Position numbers and translations under genes: made by a program
Part shown: piece after piece, positions 13,701 to 24,523 of the stretch
Layout: each line of letters begins with the position of its first letter
Numbering within the stretch: position 1 is the stretch's first letter
From: Drosophila pseudoobscura
Lineage: Eukaryota; Arthropoda; Insecta; Diptera; Drosophilidae
Length of the DNA stretch: 64,000 bases
NCBI RefSeq assembly: GCF_009870125.1
Contig: NC_046679.1
Coordinates: 25,854,001 to 25,918,000, forward strand
Direction of reading: 5' to 3'
Notes under the pieces: generated by a model
Databases searched by the model: none
What the model saw: the letters and a program-made list of their open reading frames with translations, nothing else
What the model was told of the DNA's origin: nothing

Positions 13701-16399
13701 ATTTGATGTGAATTTCCCAGCCTGTAGTATTTATTTGGTTCTTTTATTGGCGAGCAGAGCATCAGGAGCAATTTTACCTCTACCTAATCATATCGGTGGC
13801 GGCTGGAGTTCTCCTCTGCCTGACGCTTGTCATCGGCCGGCTCACGCTGCAGAAACGACGGGGTGAGCGGAAGAACAGCAGCTCAAGTGGCAGCGGGGTC
13901 GCCAAATCCTTTGCTGATACGCAAGGTGGCAATACAGGTGTCGGAAATGGAGGTGCAAGCAAATTTCAACAGACGACACCAGGAGAAGCCCATCTTCCAG
14001 ACTCCTTCGCAGATGACATATCTGACATCGACGCCGACATCGACTTAACAGGTCCTATGCCATTGCCCAGCCTATCGTCTCGGAACGAGGTAAGTAGCTT
14101 TCTCATTCTACCCAATGAATTACTATGCTTAAATTTGCTATCTCGGCCAGTTGTCAGCGTTATTAGTTTAATCAGTATATAAGTAGTATAAACGAAATGT
14201 ACAAACATATGTACCAGGCAGAAGGGCCCATTCCGCCGAATTTAATAGCACTTCGGAGCACATATATTTGTGTCTCGTCCAGTATTACATTGTTACATTG
14301 TCGTATATAGTTGCTTGAACCCTAAATAGACGGGTAACGACTGACTTCTGCGTTGTCTAGTGATACTGTTCGTGAATAATATGCTCGAGTGATGTTATGT
14401 TATTTTAGTGGACTGTATTTATTTTATTCTTGTCCGGTTCGATGTCTATTTAGTATTGAAAGAAAGAATATGTGTTTATACAGACTTTGCGTCTCTTCCA
14501 TTTTCTTCTTGCTCCCTTTTCGCGATTGCTTCTTTGATTAGCGATGGACTTATGTATTTATATTTAAATAAGGGTAGTCTGCGTTCCTTAACGGGTAGAA
14601 TAGTGTCAGTAGTGTTCCTACGCTCGCAGCAATCCCTCAAATCACATAATCTGCATCCGCAAAGCGAATATTTGAGTCTTGCCACATGCCACCCCAATGC
14701 TACCCATACCCCAATTAGTGTCTCGGACAGCAGTCATTGTCGGAGGTAAATAGTCATTTATAATTATGTAAATCTCATTGTGGGTGCAGTCGACCATGTG
14801 TGACGAAGTAGGAGCACAAAAGTTCAAGAAAGCCGAGCATTGCTTCTGATGAAAATTGGGAGTGAGGAGGATGCTTCGTTTTCTTACTGTTGCCAAAAGG
14901 CAAGGGCGGATGAATGCGGGAGTCAGACCATTGTGGCGGAAGGACTGGAAAAAGGGTAAAGGGAAAAGGGAAAGTGGGCACAAGTGCATTTCCTTTCCTC
15001 TTGCCATTAAATCCTTTTTCGCAAACAAAGAACCCTGGATTTTAAAGCGTTGGGAATCTACCTTACCTGCCTGCCTCCCTGCCTGCCTGCCAGGTGGAAG
15101 CATCCTTGCTCCAAATGCACGCTGCAACAATTTCTGTCCCCTTTGTTTGTTCCATGGGTACTGAGAGGAAAAGAGCAAAAACAACAGGACAGCAGGGATC
15201 CGATGCACATATACACATATATACAACCTACACATGTATGTACATATATGCAATCTTTATGTCTCGCAGTCAACACACTGTGCAGGCCATACATACCCTA
15301 TATGGTATAAAAAAATCGTGTTGAACCCACTATTTGTTACAGCTGATCAATGTGATTTCAGATCTGATTCTTGATGGTGCTGAAAATACTGTCAAAAAGA
15401 TCGGTTGGGACAGTCGGTTTCTGAATCATAGTTTCTCCAAGACAGGATTTTGATCAATTTATACATACATCAATAGTCGGGAATTCTTAGTTCCTTACGT
15501 TTGCTCATATACCTATACTTATACTTAATTATGCGTTCATCATCGGCCATCGTTTGAGGTAATGGCCTGATGACGATCAGGCCAAAGAGTAAAGTAGAGA
15601 TAGAACTTTTTCTAGCCGTTCTACTCTAGCCGATTAGTAACGATTGGAGAACCCAGAATAGAGTAAGGGGCTGAAAGTCCACAACTGTCGCAACTGACAC
15701 CAAACCGACCAAGTCATGCTAGCCAACGCCAACAGGCACTAATGAGAGCCAGCCTAACTCTATGCCCCACTCTGCTCTCCCTTTTCATGTCCATTATGGT
15801 CGCGCCGTCACCATGAACACACACAAAACACACGATGGGCATGGGCTGGCAAACAAAAGACCTACATGACATACGCACCGACGCCCAAGTGCAGCTACGC
15901 TGGTTTACCCAGCGCACTATCGCACCCTACCTCTGGAGCAACTACCGTTCTGATGGCCCCGCACTCACAGGCCAACAGTTACACTACCATGGGCCATCCT
16001 GCAACCAACGGTCCTCTGACAATGGGTGAGAGAACGTGTTAAGATACGATCAATTTACTTATTTACTTTAATTTGCGAAATTGTTACAATGTTTTTGTAG
16101 GTCCCCACTTTCTTGGACCCTCCGGACTCAGCACGGTTTCCCCAGCGTACCTAAGCGGTGCTGTCATGGTGGCTGGACATCACCACACTCTACGACGCAC
16201 GTTGATACCCACCAGCATGGGAATAATGAGCTCTCCCTCACCACCACCGACTTCTATAAGTTCTGGTCATCCTCTGCCATTAACCGCCATGCCCTCAACC
16301 TCGAATAGCGGCTGCGGGGTCTACTATGATAGCACCGTACCAAGGAATCTGACCCGGGGCGTGTCTACAGAGAGCAGCGCTCAGTATTTCTATGGGTGA
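1731..16399 (+). CDS. EVA1C-like single-pass receptor with two SUEL-type (galactose/rhamnose-binding) lectin domains
   Basis: Exons: 1731-1992, 5996-6118, 6763-6848, 8756-8897, 11917-12099, 12163-12306, 12375-12641, 12806-13138, 13758-14089, 15860-16025, 16101-16399. They sum to 2,337 nt (778 aa) with consistent phase. A hydrophobic signal segment lies at about residues 60-75, after an unusually long Ala/Pro-rich N-region. Exons 2-4 encode the first SUEL domain (LSCPRGTSISI, QYGR, DACQKKRHC) and exons 5-6 the second (IAIYSASFG, QICHGRRRCSV, YLKVVYTC). An acidic, Ser-rich stalk follows, then one transmembrane helix at about 521-543 and a Pro/Ser/Gly-rich cytoplasmic tail. Two SUEL domains plus one helix match the EVA-1/EVA1C family, which acts as Slit/Robo and heparin-binding co-receptors in worm and vertebrate axon guidance; that role here is inferred. 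The starts of exons 9 and 10 are the least certain: exon 9 uses an AG inside a T-rich run that alone keeps the phase, and exon 10 has a weak acceptor. A possible poly(A) signal lies at 17983-17988. Confidence 0.8.
1993..5995 (+). other. Intron 1 of the SUEL-lectin receptor gene
   Basis: A 4.0-kb intron with donor GTAAAC at 1993 and a pyrimidine-rich acceptor ending TTTTCAG at 5995. I see no convincing exon, RNA gene or transposon in it. The open frames inside it (for example around 3,330-3,680 and 4,510-4,740) have no domain-like composition and are not bounded by plausible splice sites in phase. An intron this long near the 5' end of a fly gene often holds enhancers, but none can be recognised here. 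Confidence 0.55.
6849..8755 (+). other. Intron 3 of the SUEL-lectin receptor gene
   Basis: A 1.9-kb intron between the two halves of the first lectin domain, with donor GTAAGC and acceptor TTTCTTACAG. No exon, transposon or RNA gene was recognised. Both sides are secure because the lectin domain reads continuously across it (CT then YALLQTVVDAC). Confidence 0.6.
8898..11916 (+). other. Intron 4 of the SUEL-lectin receptor gene, with a TTTGGC hexamer repeat
   Basis: A 3.0-kb intron between the first and second lectin domains, with donor GTAAGT and acceptor GATGTCTCAG. It contains a degenerate TTTGGC hexamer array at about 10793-10824. The 150-codon open frame at 10667-11119 crosses that repeat and has no phase-compatible splice sites, so I do not treat it as an exon. 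Confidence 0.55.
10793..10824. repeat. Short TTTGGC hexamer array
   Basis: About five tandem copies of TTTGGC or TTTAGC inside an intron. On the plus strand one frame encodes a run of alternating Leu and Ala, which is why a spurious open frame crosses it. Confidence 0.7.
14090..15859 (+). other. Intron 9 of the SUEL-lectin receptor gene
   Basis: A 1.8-kb intron in the part encoding the cytoplasmic tail. The donor is GTAAGTAGC at 14090; the acceptor is the AG at 15858-15859, which lacks a good pyrimidine tract directly upstream. It contains a CTGC/CCTGC tetramer run at about 15065-15091. A 203-codon minus-strand frame at 14642-15253 has no recognisable domain and was rejected as a gene. Confidence 0.5.
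15065..15091. repeat. CTGC tetramer microsatellite
   Basis: Imperfect tandem CTGC units (six or seven) inside an intron of the lectin receptor gene. No function is apparent. Confidence 0.65.
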
Positions 16400-16768
16400 C
16401 ACTCGCTCAACCGAAAGGCTTCTTTGCCGATCGCAATTGCTGTGCGACCGTCTCACATGGGCGTGGGCTTCAACATGCTACCGCTGACGGCGACAATGGG
16501 CTCCAGGGCAAGCCCCTGTGGCGATGGCGGAGCAAGTCGCTCAGGGACTCCTACTAACAGCAACAAGCCGGACATACCAGCAATCACCGTGACTGCCTCG
16601 CCAGGGCCTGCTTCAATGGCTCTGCCAAACAAACTGCTCACACTGAAATCTCCCAGGTCCTTCGGGACCATACAGCCAGAGCAGGAGTCCCAACAATCTA
16701 CAAAATCAACCAACAATAGTGAGAGTGGTCTGCAGATTTGCGCGTCCGGGCGCAGTCAGTGCTTCTAG
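16400..16768 (+). CDS. In-frame open extension downstream of a TGA-C stop (readthrough candidate)
   Basis: The receptor frame ends with TGA at 16397-16399, and the next base is C. UGA-C is the leakiest stop context known and is the commonest one among Drosophila readthrough genes. The same frame then stays open for 122 codons to a TAG at 16766-16768. The extension is rich in Pro, Ser, Thr and Gly, like the cytoplasmic tail before it, and ends in GRSQCF. No splice acceptor is needed to enter it. Seen directly: stop context, frame and length. Inferred: that ribosomes translate it. Alternatives are an alternatively spliced 3' exon joined in the same frame, a recently acquired premature stop in this strain, or chance. 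Confidence 0.55.
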   Translation, partial: HSLNRKASLPIAIAVRPSHMGVGFNMLPLTATMGSRASPCGDGGASRSGTPTNSNKPDIPAITVTASPGPASMALPNKLLTLKSPRSFGTIQPEQESQQSTKSTNNSESGLQICASGRSQCF

Positions 16769-19700
16769 GAACCAATATTGTCGACTCCATTTGGAGATTG
16801 CGTCGAGCTTGCGGCGGCTGTACAGGATCTATTTTATTTGTAAATATTGCCAGACTTGTTTATTCCTAAGTAATTAGCCCGTTTTGTAAGAGACTAGATC
16901 TTAATTGATTGCCAGAGTTTTTAAATTATAATTCCTGTTTAGAGGCTAACCTGTAACCTGTAACCGTTAACAAAACGAACCAACCTCTTTGGAGCAGTAC
17001 GAACATAGTTACGATGCAGAGCTAGTCCTGCATGAGAGGATGTGATTACGTTTATATCGCTATCGCTATATGTATTAGGTGTAAGCACAGAATTACCAAT
17101 TATCAACAATATGAGAGTACTATGTACTACCCGTTTAAAGTTTAAACATACTCGTACTTATAGATCAATGAACATTACGTGCATTCATAGTCATACTCCG
17201 CAGTATAATGCGGTTAGAAAAGTTTAACTACTTAGTGTAGAAGTTTTAAATATTTCGAGACGAAAAGCAAGATCCGATGGTTTAAGCTATGATTTTTTGA
17301 TTTATCAAAAACTCGTATGTATGTCTGTAAAATGTTTGAACATGCATAGCAGACTGTAATTTTCGAAGATAGTCATAAGCCATATTCAACAGAGAAAAAG
17401 AAAATTGTAAGGTACATTAACAGGAAGAGTTTGTTAGATCCGGTACTTGTTGGTTACTGGGGGATGACTACAAGTATCAACGAGCTCAGCCCTTTTACAG
17501 ATGCACAGTTACGTTCGTTTGTGCCTAATACCCATACATTGGATAAATTTACCCATTCATACCGTTAGCTTTGGATAATAGTACGAGTGCAATAGGGTAA
17601 CAAAGTTGTAAGGCTCCATGTCTTTATTACCATTAAAGTACGAGTATCATATACAAAGAGAGCTAGACACTCCCACTTCCCAGCGTAGTTTAGCATAAGA
17701 TCCTAGAAACTGTTAAACACTTTCGGATAACTAGCCATATAGTTAAATGAGCTGCTAGTTACTCTCAATAATGTGAATGTTACTTCCAGTCCATTAATAA
17801 TCGAACAATTGTTTTCAATGCCAATGGTTCTCTAAAAGCAAATGCGCACATATTAAAAATACTTCTTCTATAGGATTAATGAGAGACCAGATTAAAACTA
17901 TTTAGTGGACCCAATTTGGCAGCGTAAACCATTTTCATGTTTTACAATTATTTTTGTTTGGGGCTAAATATTGAAACAGGGTAATAAAAATATATACGTA
18001 TTAAATACAGTTTTTCCATTACATACATATATACAACCAGGAAATCTTACTGGACTTATACAGGTATGTACATACATACATTTGTTTTCGCTTGCTGTTA
18101 ATCTAGTTTCCTATTTTGCCTTCCAATAGGAACTATCCACCCGATCCAAGTATTTATATTTCCTACAAGGATATATAGAATATGCAGACCACAAGGGGCG
18201 GATCTCCTCTAAAAAGTAGTCTCTGCAACAATTTGCTTTAATAATATATATGCCTGTTATCCACAAGCACTGGGTATCAAGCGAGTACCTTTTCTACCAC
18301 TGCCCCTACACACCTAAGTATTGTAATTCGCATGCTGCAAGCTTAAAAGTTAATTGCTCAACGGGCAGAAACCCGACTGCAACAAAGACATGGAACTAGC
18401 GCCCAAACAGCAATGTCTGTGACAGGCAGGTCCAATCGAGAAAAGCGCTCACTGGTTGTCAGGGGGAAATCTATTTAGTTTCTGACTCTCCGACGCGTCG
18501 GCCCTGCTTGATCTGCTCGTGGCATGCTCAACTCGAGTACCCAGAGACAGCGCCAAGCGCTGGGGAGAAGGAATATGGTCGGAGCCATAGCCATGCGGAC
18601 TTACGTTTACCCTGAACTTATGATGATGTCGGGCTTGAAAGTCGTTTGCATGCAGCCAACTACAAAGACTAATGGACTGCAATTGATTAGGTCCGTCAAT
18701 AATGATGAAAGAGCATAGATACTATACCCAATGCAAGTCTGCACACATAGTGGTCGTAGGTGTTAGTGGAAGTGGCCCAAGTGAAAGACTCCTCTCATTA
18801 GGAAAATGTCTTGGGGAATAACTTTTTGTTTTTGTCGGCAGCACTTGGCAGTCCTTACTATGCGTACCCTTGTAGTAATGTTAATGGCCACGGCCACCCA
18901 AGACAAGCCCTTTCAGACGGTTGGTCACCCGCTTCCCAGTGGCAACGAGTTGTTAATTGCGCCCTGCCAGAAGTGGGCACCTCTGGAAACATGGTTAATA
19001 TATTGAAGTGAAACTTCTTCATTTGCACCACCAGCAAAAGTCTAATTATGATAAGTGGCTGCTAGTAGTTGGCAATGGCAGAGACAGAGACAGAGCCAGA
19101 GCCAGATAGAGAAATTAGACGGGCGGATGTGGCTGTAGATGGGGATAGGGATGGGATGGCACCCACCGGCAGTGGCCAACATGCAGAGTAAGTACTTCAA
19201 GCGAGGCTGTGGGTACGACAACAAAACTTTTTCAATTATAAATATTAAATAGCCACAAGCACTTTGCAATAAATTCCCCCTGCAAATGAGTACCGAACAT
19301 TATTTGACTTAATGAACCTCAATCCGAGCATATTAAAATGCGTTCTATTATTATTTTAGACTCCCGTTCACATCGAAAAAATGATATCAAGTACAGGTGT
19401 AGCTTTATTAAATATACAATAGAAACCTGATAAAATCTCTGGATCTGTAGACTGCCTGGGATATATATTGTATGTACGAGTATTTTCATAAGTTTACTTA
19501 AGTGTGTCAAACAGTGTCTAACGCCTTAGTTAGTGTAGTAGTTGAAAAGTACATATATGGAATGTGGGGATGTGGCGATGTGCACAGTTAACTTGTGGAA
19601 ATCGTTTGGGTACGATTTTAGCAAGGAAAACGGGAGGAGAATTGTAGTGAATGAAAAATTAGATAATGGAATAAGAGAAGGAGCAATGTATATTATTTGG

Positions 19701-21323
19701 ACCACATTTTTTTAAATCATTCCTTATGGCCAGCCACCACTGTTATTTCAATGAAACAATGGGTTTCTATTATTCTTTACAGTTTGCTTTCGCAGTATCG
19801 TGAAAAATTCCTTTTTTGGTTCTTTATGCATGTATGTAAGTACTACATATAAAAGACTGGGCTTAATTAAGAGCTATGTTGACACAAACAAATTAAATTA
19901 AAGATGTAAACAAATGCGTCCTCAGACCGAAACGGTGTCAAAATTCTTGCCACTTCAAATGCCCCCTCAAAGTGTTGCAATTATACTTATTTACCGCGCA
20001 CGCAGATGTCATGCCCATGCTCATGCCCATGCCCAGCATCTGTGGCTGACTAGCAGGGCATTGGAACACACACGGGCGACAGCCGGAGAAGCAAAAAGCC
20101 GTCAGAGGCCGCAAGAATGTAAGAATAGGGTATCCTGCACTTGCTTTGGAACGGTTAGAGTTGGTGCGGGTGTTAAGTGGAGTCTCATTTTTCTGGTCCA
20201 CCCTCACCCCGTAACACCCCCTGCCCTGCTGCAGTTGAAGGTGACAGGCTGACTGTAACTGTAACATGTGCTTAACCCAAAACACGGCCACCCAAGAGGC
20301 GCTCAGCCGCTCCTCACAACAACCTAATTGCAGTTTTTTATACTCGTATGTTGCAACTGCTTCCGAAAAAATTATGGGCATGAAATTTAAAAGGGGCATT
20401 GCCATGGGGAAAGGACTTGCTGGAAAACAGAGCTCGGCATCTAGAGGCTCTGTTCCCAGAGCATAAAAAAGGAACAGTAGAAATTCTCACATGGTATATG
20501 GGGGTACCCTTAGCTTCCTCTGATCTGCGGAAAGTCATTAGATTAGTATAATGACACTGTTGTGTCAAATTATCATGACTTGGCAATTTCCACCTTTGGG
20601 CACCAAGTTACACTACATGCAGCAAACAAAAAATTCGTCAGATAGTCGTAGTTTGATACAAACATAAATATGTATCGGATGGATAACAATTTTTGTTTGA
20701 AAAAAGTTTTTAATTTCTGAAGATTTTTTTTTCGTTGAGTCTTTGAGTAAAGAACAGGCTAAAGAAGACCTCAGTGAGCTGGGAGGGAGGTTCTTCCCTC
20801 TCCCCAGCTACTGCCTTAACCTGACCTAACCTACAGAGGGAACTTTTATTTACATAGTACAATACAGTACAGTAAAGGTATAATATTTATTCTTCGTTTC
20901 AAATAGATTACACTTGCGTTCCTATTCATATTTTATTACCCACATCTTTCCGCTTCCGTAGTCGAACTCTTACTCCTATATCAACATATCTTCCTCTTAT
21001 ACCCCTGACTATCCGTAGCGATAGAGCAGCTGGTTTATGGGCTGCCAACCCTACATTTGTGTACATATGTCAGATCGTTCAAGAGTATTAAAAGCCTCGG
21101 CTTTAGTTTGATAAAAAGGAAGTATTATAACAAACTTGATAGATACATATAAGGATTATGTTAGATAATTGTATCATTATCAAATCGAGCTGCAAAATTA
21201 AACTTCAAAGTATGTATCCATAGTAAAAAAGCCTGTTATAATTTGATCATTTAATTTAATTTCATTATTCAAAGAAACAGGCGACTATAAAATTAAACTG
21301 AAAAGTTTAAGTTCAGAAAATTA
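16769..21323. other. Gene-free interval between the SUEL-lectin receptor and the serine protease homologue
   Basis: About 4.5 kb. The first kilobase or so is probably the 3' UTR of the receptor gene, with an AATAAA at 17983-17988. The rest is AT-rich intergenic DNA with scattered CATACATA runs, a small ATGCCC array near 20010-20036 and an imperfect hairpin near 20785-20815. I see no supported coding exon: open frames are short and end in simple sequence. Enhancers or noncoding RNAs cannot be excluded by eye. Confidence 0.5.
20010..20036. repeat. ATGCCC hexamer array
   Basis: Four tandem ATGCCC/ATGCTC units in intergenic DNA. They explain the His-Ala and Met-Gly repeat frames on the two strands. 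Confidence 0.65.
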
Positions 21324-22613
21324 TCATATGGTGTACACCGCTGTTCCAAAACCATTGGCTAACATTTGCTGATCAATCCAATCTCGTGCCAATGCCACAT
21401 TAGCATATGCCGCTGGCACCTCATCGTTGCAGCCAATTCCCCAAGCAACAATACCGCTCTGTTGATAACGATTCTCGGAGGCAAGACCAATGGGGCAGGC
21501 AAGTGGTGCACCACCATCGCCTTGGCAAGTGTCTACGCCGCGCTGACCGCCGGCACACATAAATGACTTATCCAAGGCAAACTTTGGGCCAAGTCGCGTG
21601 TTCCGCAGCCGTGTTTGGCACGTGTTAAAGTCCACGACAGGCAACGGCACACTTTTCATTATTACACTGTACTTTCCCGGAGATCCAAATACGTCCTTGC
21701 CCCAGCCAGTAGAAGTACAGATAGTGGAGGGTGCGGCAGTTTCACCTTGTCGTGGCAAGCAGACCACATTGATGTGATCATCCAAAGTAACCGACTGAGC
21801 GAGAATTACGAGCGCAAAATCATTAGCTATGTTTCGACTTTTGAATTGTGGGTGTGTAATAATACGTTGCACAGCTCTGTCCTGATAAGGAAGACGCTCT
21901 TTGGTTGTTTGAGAGTCCCACTCACCCGCTCGAACCATGAAGCTCCCCGGACTATGAGTCTCGACACAGTGCACCGCAGTCAGAACTACTTGTGGGTGTA
22001 TCAGTGAACCGGCACAGAAATAGCTGAAATTGCCTGCATGCAGCAGAGCTACTGTCCATGGAAACTCGCCAAAACCTGCTTCATTCTGGGTGACTCCGGA
22101 GAGCGTAAAGTCCAAGCCACCGACGTTGCGAATGCCGCAGCCCCGTACTTGGTTCGGTCGTTTATCCAACGGGGTGGGGTTCAGCGTCTCAGAGCGTGTC
22201 CTATTCCCATCACAACAGATGTCAACAGAAGAAGGGCAGACTGGATCGTCGTCGTTAAAGCGGATATCGATTACACCAAATCCGTCAAACGACTCGTCCT
22301 CCGTTACACTGTTAGTGGACGGGTCACATTTATAATAGGGAACACAGTTGCAAGTGGCCGTTTTTCCGCTTATAGATTCAAAATTCGTCAGTGGGCTTGA
22401 GGGATCTATTGGTTCTGGTGTTACTACTAATCCAATTCCACTAGATGGCTGCGTTAGAGGCGGCGAATTGTTTGTTGGTGTTCCTATATTCGTGTTGAAT
22501 ATTTCTTGAATGTTTTTCTCCGCGTTCAAGTCTTGCTGCGGAGCACCTTTTGCACTTAAAGTCAAAAATGCACCCAGTATTACCAAGTGGCAGAGGTTTC
22601 TATACCTATTCAT
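21324..22613 (-). CDS. Secreted clip-type serine protease homologue (catalytically dead)
   Basis: A single-exon 429-aa protein starting at a true ATG. A signal peptide covers about residues 1-23. A linker rich in Pro, Ser and Thr follows, then a Cys-rich clip-like domain at about 88-134 (CNC ... C ... CC) and a trypsin-fold domain from about 178 to 418. The catalytic His215 (LTAVHC) and Asp265 (NDFALV) are present, but the Ser is replaced: QGDGGAP has Gly367 where active enzymes have GDSGGP. It therefore belongs to the insect serine protease homologues, which act as cofactors in prophenoloxidase, clotting or matrix processes rather than cutting substrates. The family resemblance is to the masquerade-like flies' genes such as CG5390; CG40160 is a possible orthologue because it is also a chromosome 3 heterochromatin gene, but I could not test this. 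The exact role here is unknown. Confidence 0.85.
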   Translation of the reverse strand: MNRYRNLCHLVILGAFLTLSAKGAPQQDLNAEKNIQEIFNTNIGTPTNNSPPLTQPSSGIGLVVTPEPIDPSSPLTNFESISGKTATCNCVPYYKCDPSTNSVTEDESFDGFGVIDIRFNDDDPVCPSSVDICCDGNRTRSETLNPTPLDKRPNQVRGCGIRNVGGLDFTLSGVTQNEAGFGEFPWTVALLHAGNFSYFCAGSLIHPQVVLTAVHCVETHSPGSFMVRAGEWDSQTTKERLPYQDRAVQRIITHPQFKSRNIANDFALVILAQSVTLDDHINVVCLPRQGETAAPSTICTSTGWGKDVFGSPGKYSVIMKSVPLPVVDFNTCQTRLRNTRLGPKFALDKSFMCAGGQRGVDTCQGDGGAPLACPIGLASENRYQQSGIVAWGIGCNDEVPAAYANVALARDWIDQQMLANGFGTAVYTI

Positions 22614-24523
22614 CGTAGTCTGTAATTGAAAAGATACGGATATTGTTACATATTAGATATTTTGTATGTGATGTTAATTTATTTAAATTCTTCCCCACAT
22701 TTGAAACGAATAATCATCTAGCCCGGCTGAACTATTGAGCTGAAGGAATACAACAAGTACAGTCCTTCTGATTAAATGCAAACTAACTCAATCCATTTGT
22801 CGGAAACCTGCTGCCCGGTGCAAAGTATGTATGTCTTGGCTTGAAAAGCTTGTTTAATTCTAAGCCCACTATACAGAATATTTTCACTATACATTTTATT
22901 ATATATGTATATATACTTATACTTTCTTGTACTTACTTTCTTCGTAAGAATCACGGTTGAACTATTTTACTATGCTGTGATCTGCATCAAGCTACTGTTT
23001 ATTGCTGAGAAAAGTTACGTTGTTTTCATTGACAACTGTAAAATCCCTTGTCCCCTACAATAACAGAATATCGTTCAGGTATGGGAAATTTTAAATTTAA
23101 AGACTAAACAACACATTACTCACTTGTTTCTTAATTTTGTATAACCTTGACTTATCGGCAAAATTATGAGTAACTTTTAAACTGAGGCGAAACCCAATCT
23201 TAGTTGATAACCTGCCTCTGGTGTTACTAATCTACGGACCACGAAACGCGGCGCTTCCAAAGCTGTGAATACGACTGCCGCTGAAAACTTGAATCAAATG
23301 AGATAAGTAAGCCGAGTGAGTTGAAATTCGAGGTAGGTACTCGTAGCCGTACGTAGCCCCGACATCAGCACTATGTTCGAATCTTATTCTCTACTCGAGA
23401 AGCCCGAGTGCAGAGAGCGCTTTTGTCTCCCGAGCCCTGATAAGAGCTGAGATGTGGTGAACGTACATATAATGTGAATAAGAAACTAAGAGCGACTGGA
23501 AATGTTTTAATATGAGAATGTAACAATTGAAAATTAGCTTGTCAAACCGGTTTAGTAACTATACATACCAGTATATTTATTCAAGCTGAGTAAACACTCC
23601 GCTCTTTTTATGAAGAGATGAGACTCAGCGTGTAGAGCTTAAATTTCTTTGGCCCTTCTCTTTATACCTATGAGATTACAATACGCGCCACTTGAATAGG
23701 GCACAAATAAAACCCTTAGTTTAAATTTAAAATATGAAAACCAATTTTAAAGAGTATACTAACCCATTTAAACGCTGTGTTTTTGTATCGACAATGGCCG
23801 AAGAGCCCCTAAGCCCCCCGAAGTTTTCCTTAGAGAATAGAAAATACTCTATTTGTTGTTTTTATGAATTTTCTAAGTTAAGGCTTCGTATAGAATAGTA
23901 CCAACATAGTAAGCAAATGAAGACTAGATGAGCGTAGCGGGGCTTGGCTAGGGTGTTTACCCTCTAGTTTACTCTATTCTCACGAGTCGTTTGCTAAAAA
24001 GTAGTCGTGCAATCCCACTATAAATGCACCTTTAGAATATTCTAATATCCACTATATCCAATATCCAATAAATAAATAAGTAGTAACGCTAACGTTATTA
24101 TACCGTTATCATTCAGTGTAATTTGTATTAACACCTAAGAAAAGAGACCGAAACAAAAAATAATTATACGATAAATAGCTTCTGTTTATTTGACCCAAAA
24201 AATGCATTATGTTCATAAAAATTGACTGAATTTCTGCTCACAGAAAATATTATCAGCATTGAATGCTCATATCTTCTAAAGTAAAAATTCGATTTCCTCA
24301 AAGCTTCCAATTTTGAAAATTCTCTATCTGATTCAGATTAGCCAAGGCGCTCACAAAAATGACTTTTGACCTCTATTCGGCTGCAAGCGTATAGAAAGTA
24401 CGGTTGATTTATTTAATATTTATTTTATTATTTTGTTAGCTTCTTTTAGTTGTGCACTACATCATAAAAACATCCGACTATCTTTAAAATAAATACAAAA
24501 TGTAAATATAACATTAGTTTTGC
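22614..24523. other. Intergenic interval between the serine protease homologue and the tensin gene
   Basis: About 1.9 kb, holding the promoter side of the serine protease homologue and the 3' flank of the tensin gene (TTTATT at 24424-24429 would be a minus-strand poly(A) signal). No further gene or transposon recognised. Confidence 0.45.

Noticed and set aside
14642..15253. A 203-codon minus-strand open frame
   Set aside because: It lies in an intron of the lectin receptor, crosses a CTGC microsatellite and low-complexity sequence, and shows no recognisable motif or splice context.
19914..20405. Overlapping 112- and 155-codon frames on opposite strands
   Set aside because: Both depend on the ATGCCC array and have no domain-like composition; there is no splice or promoter evidence.
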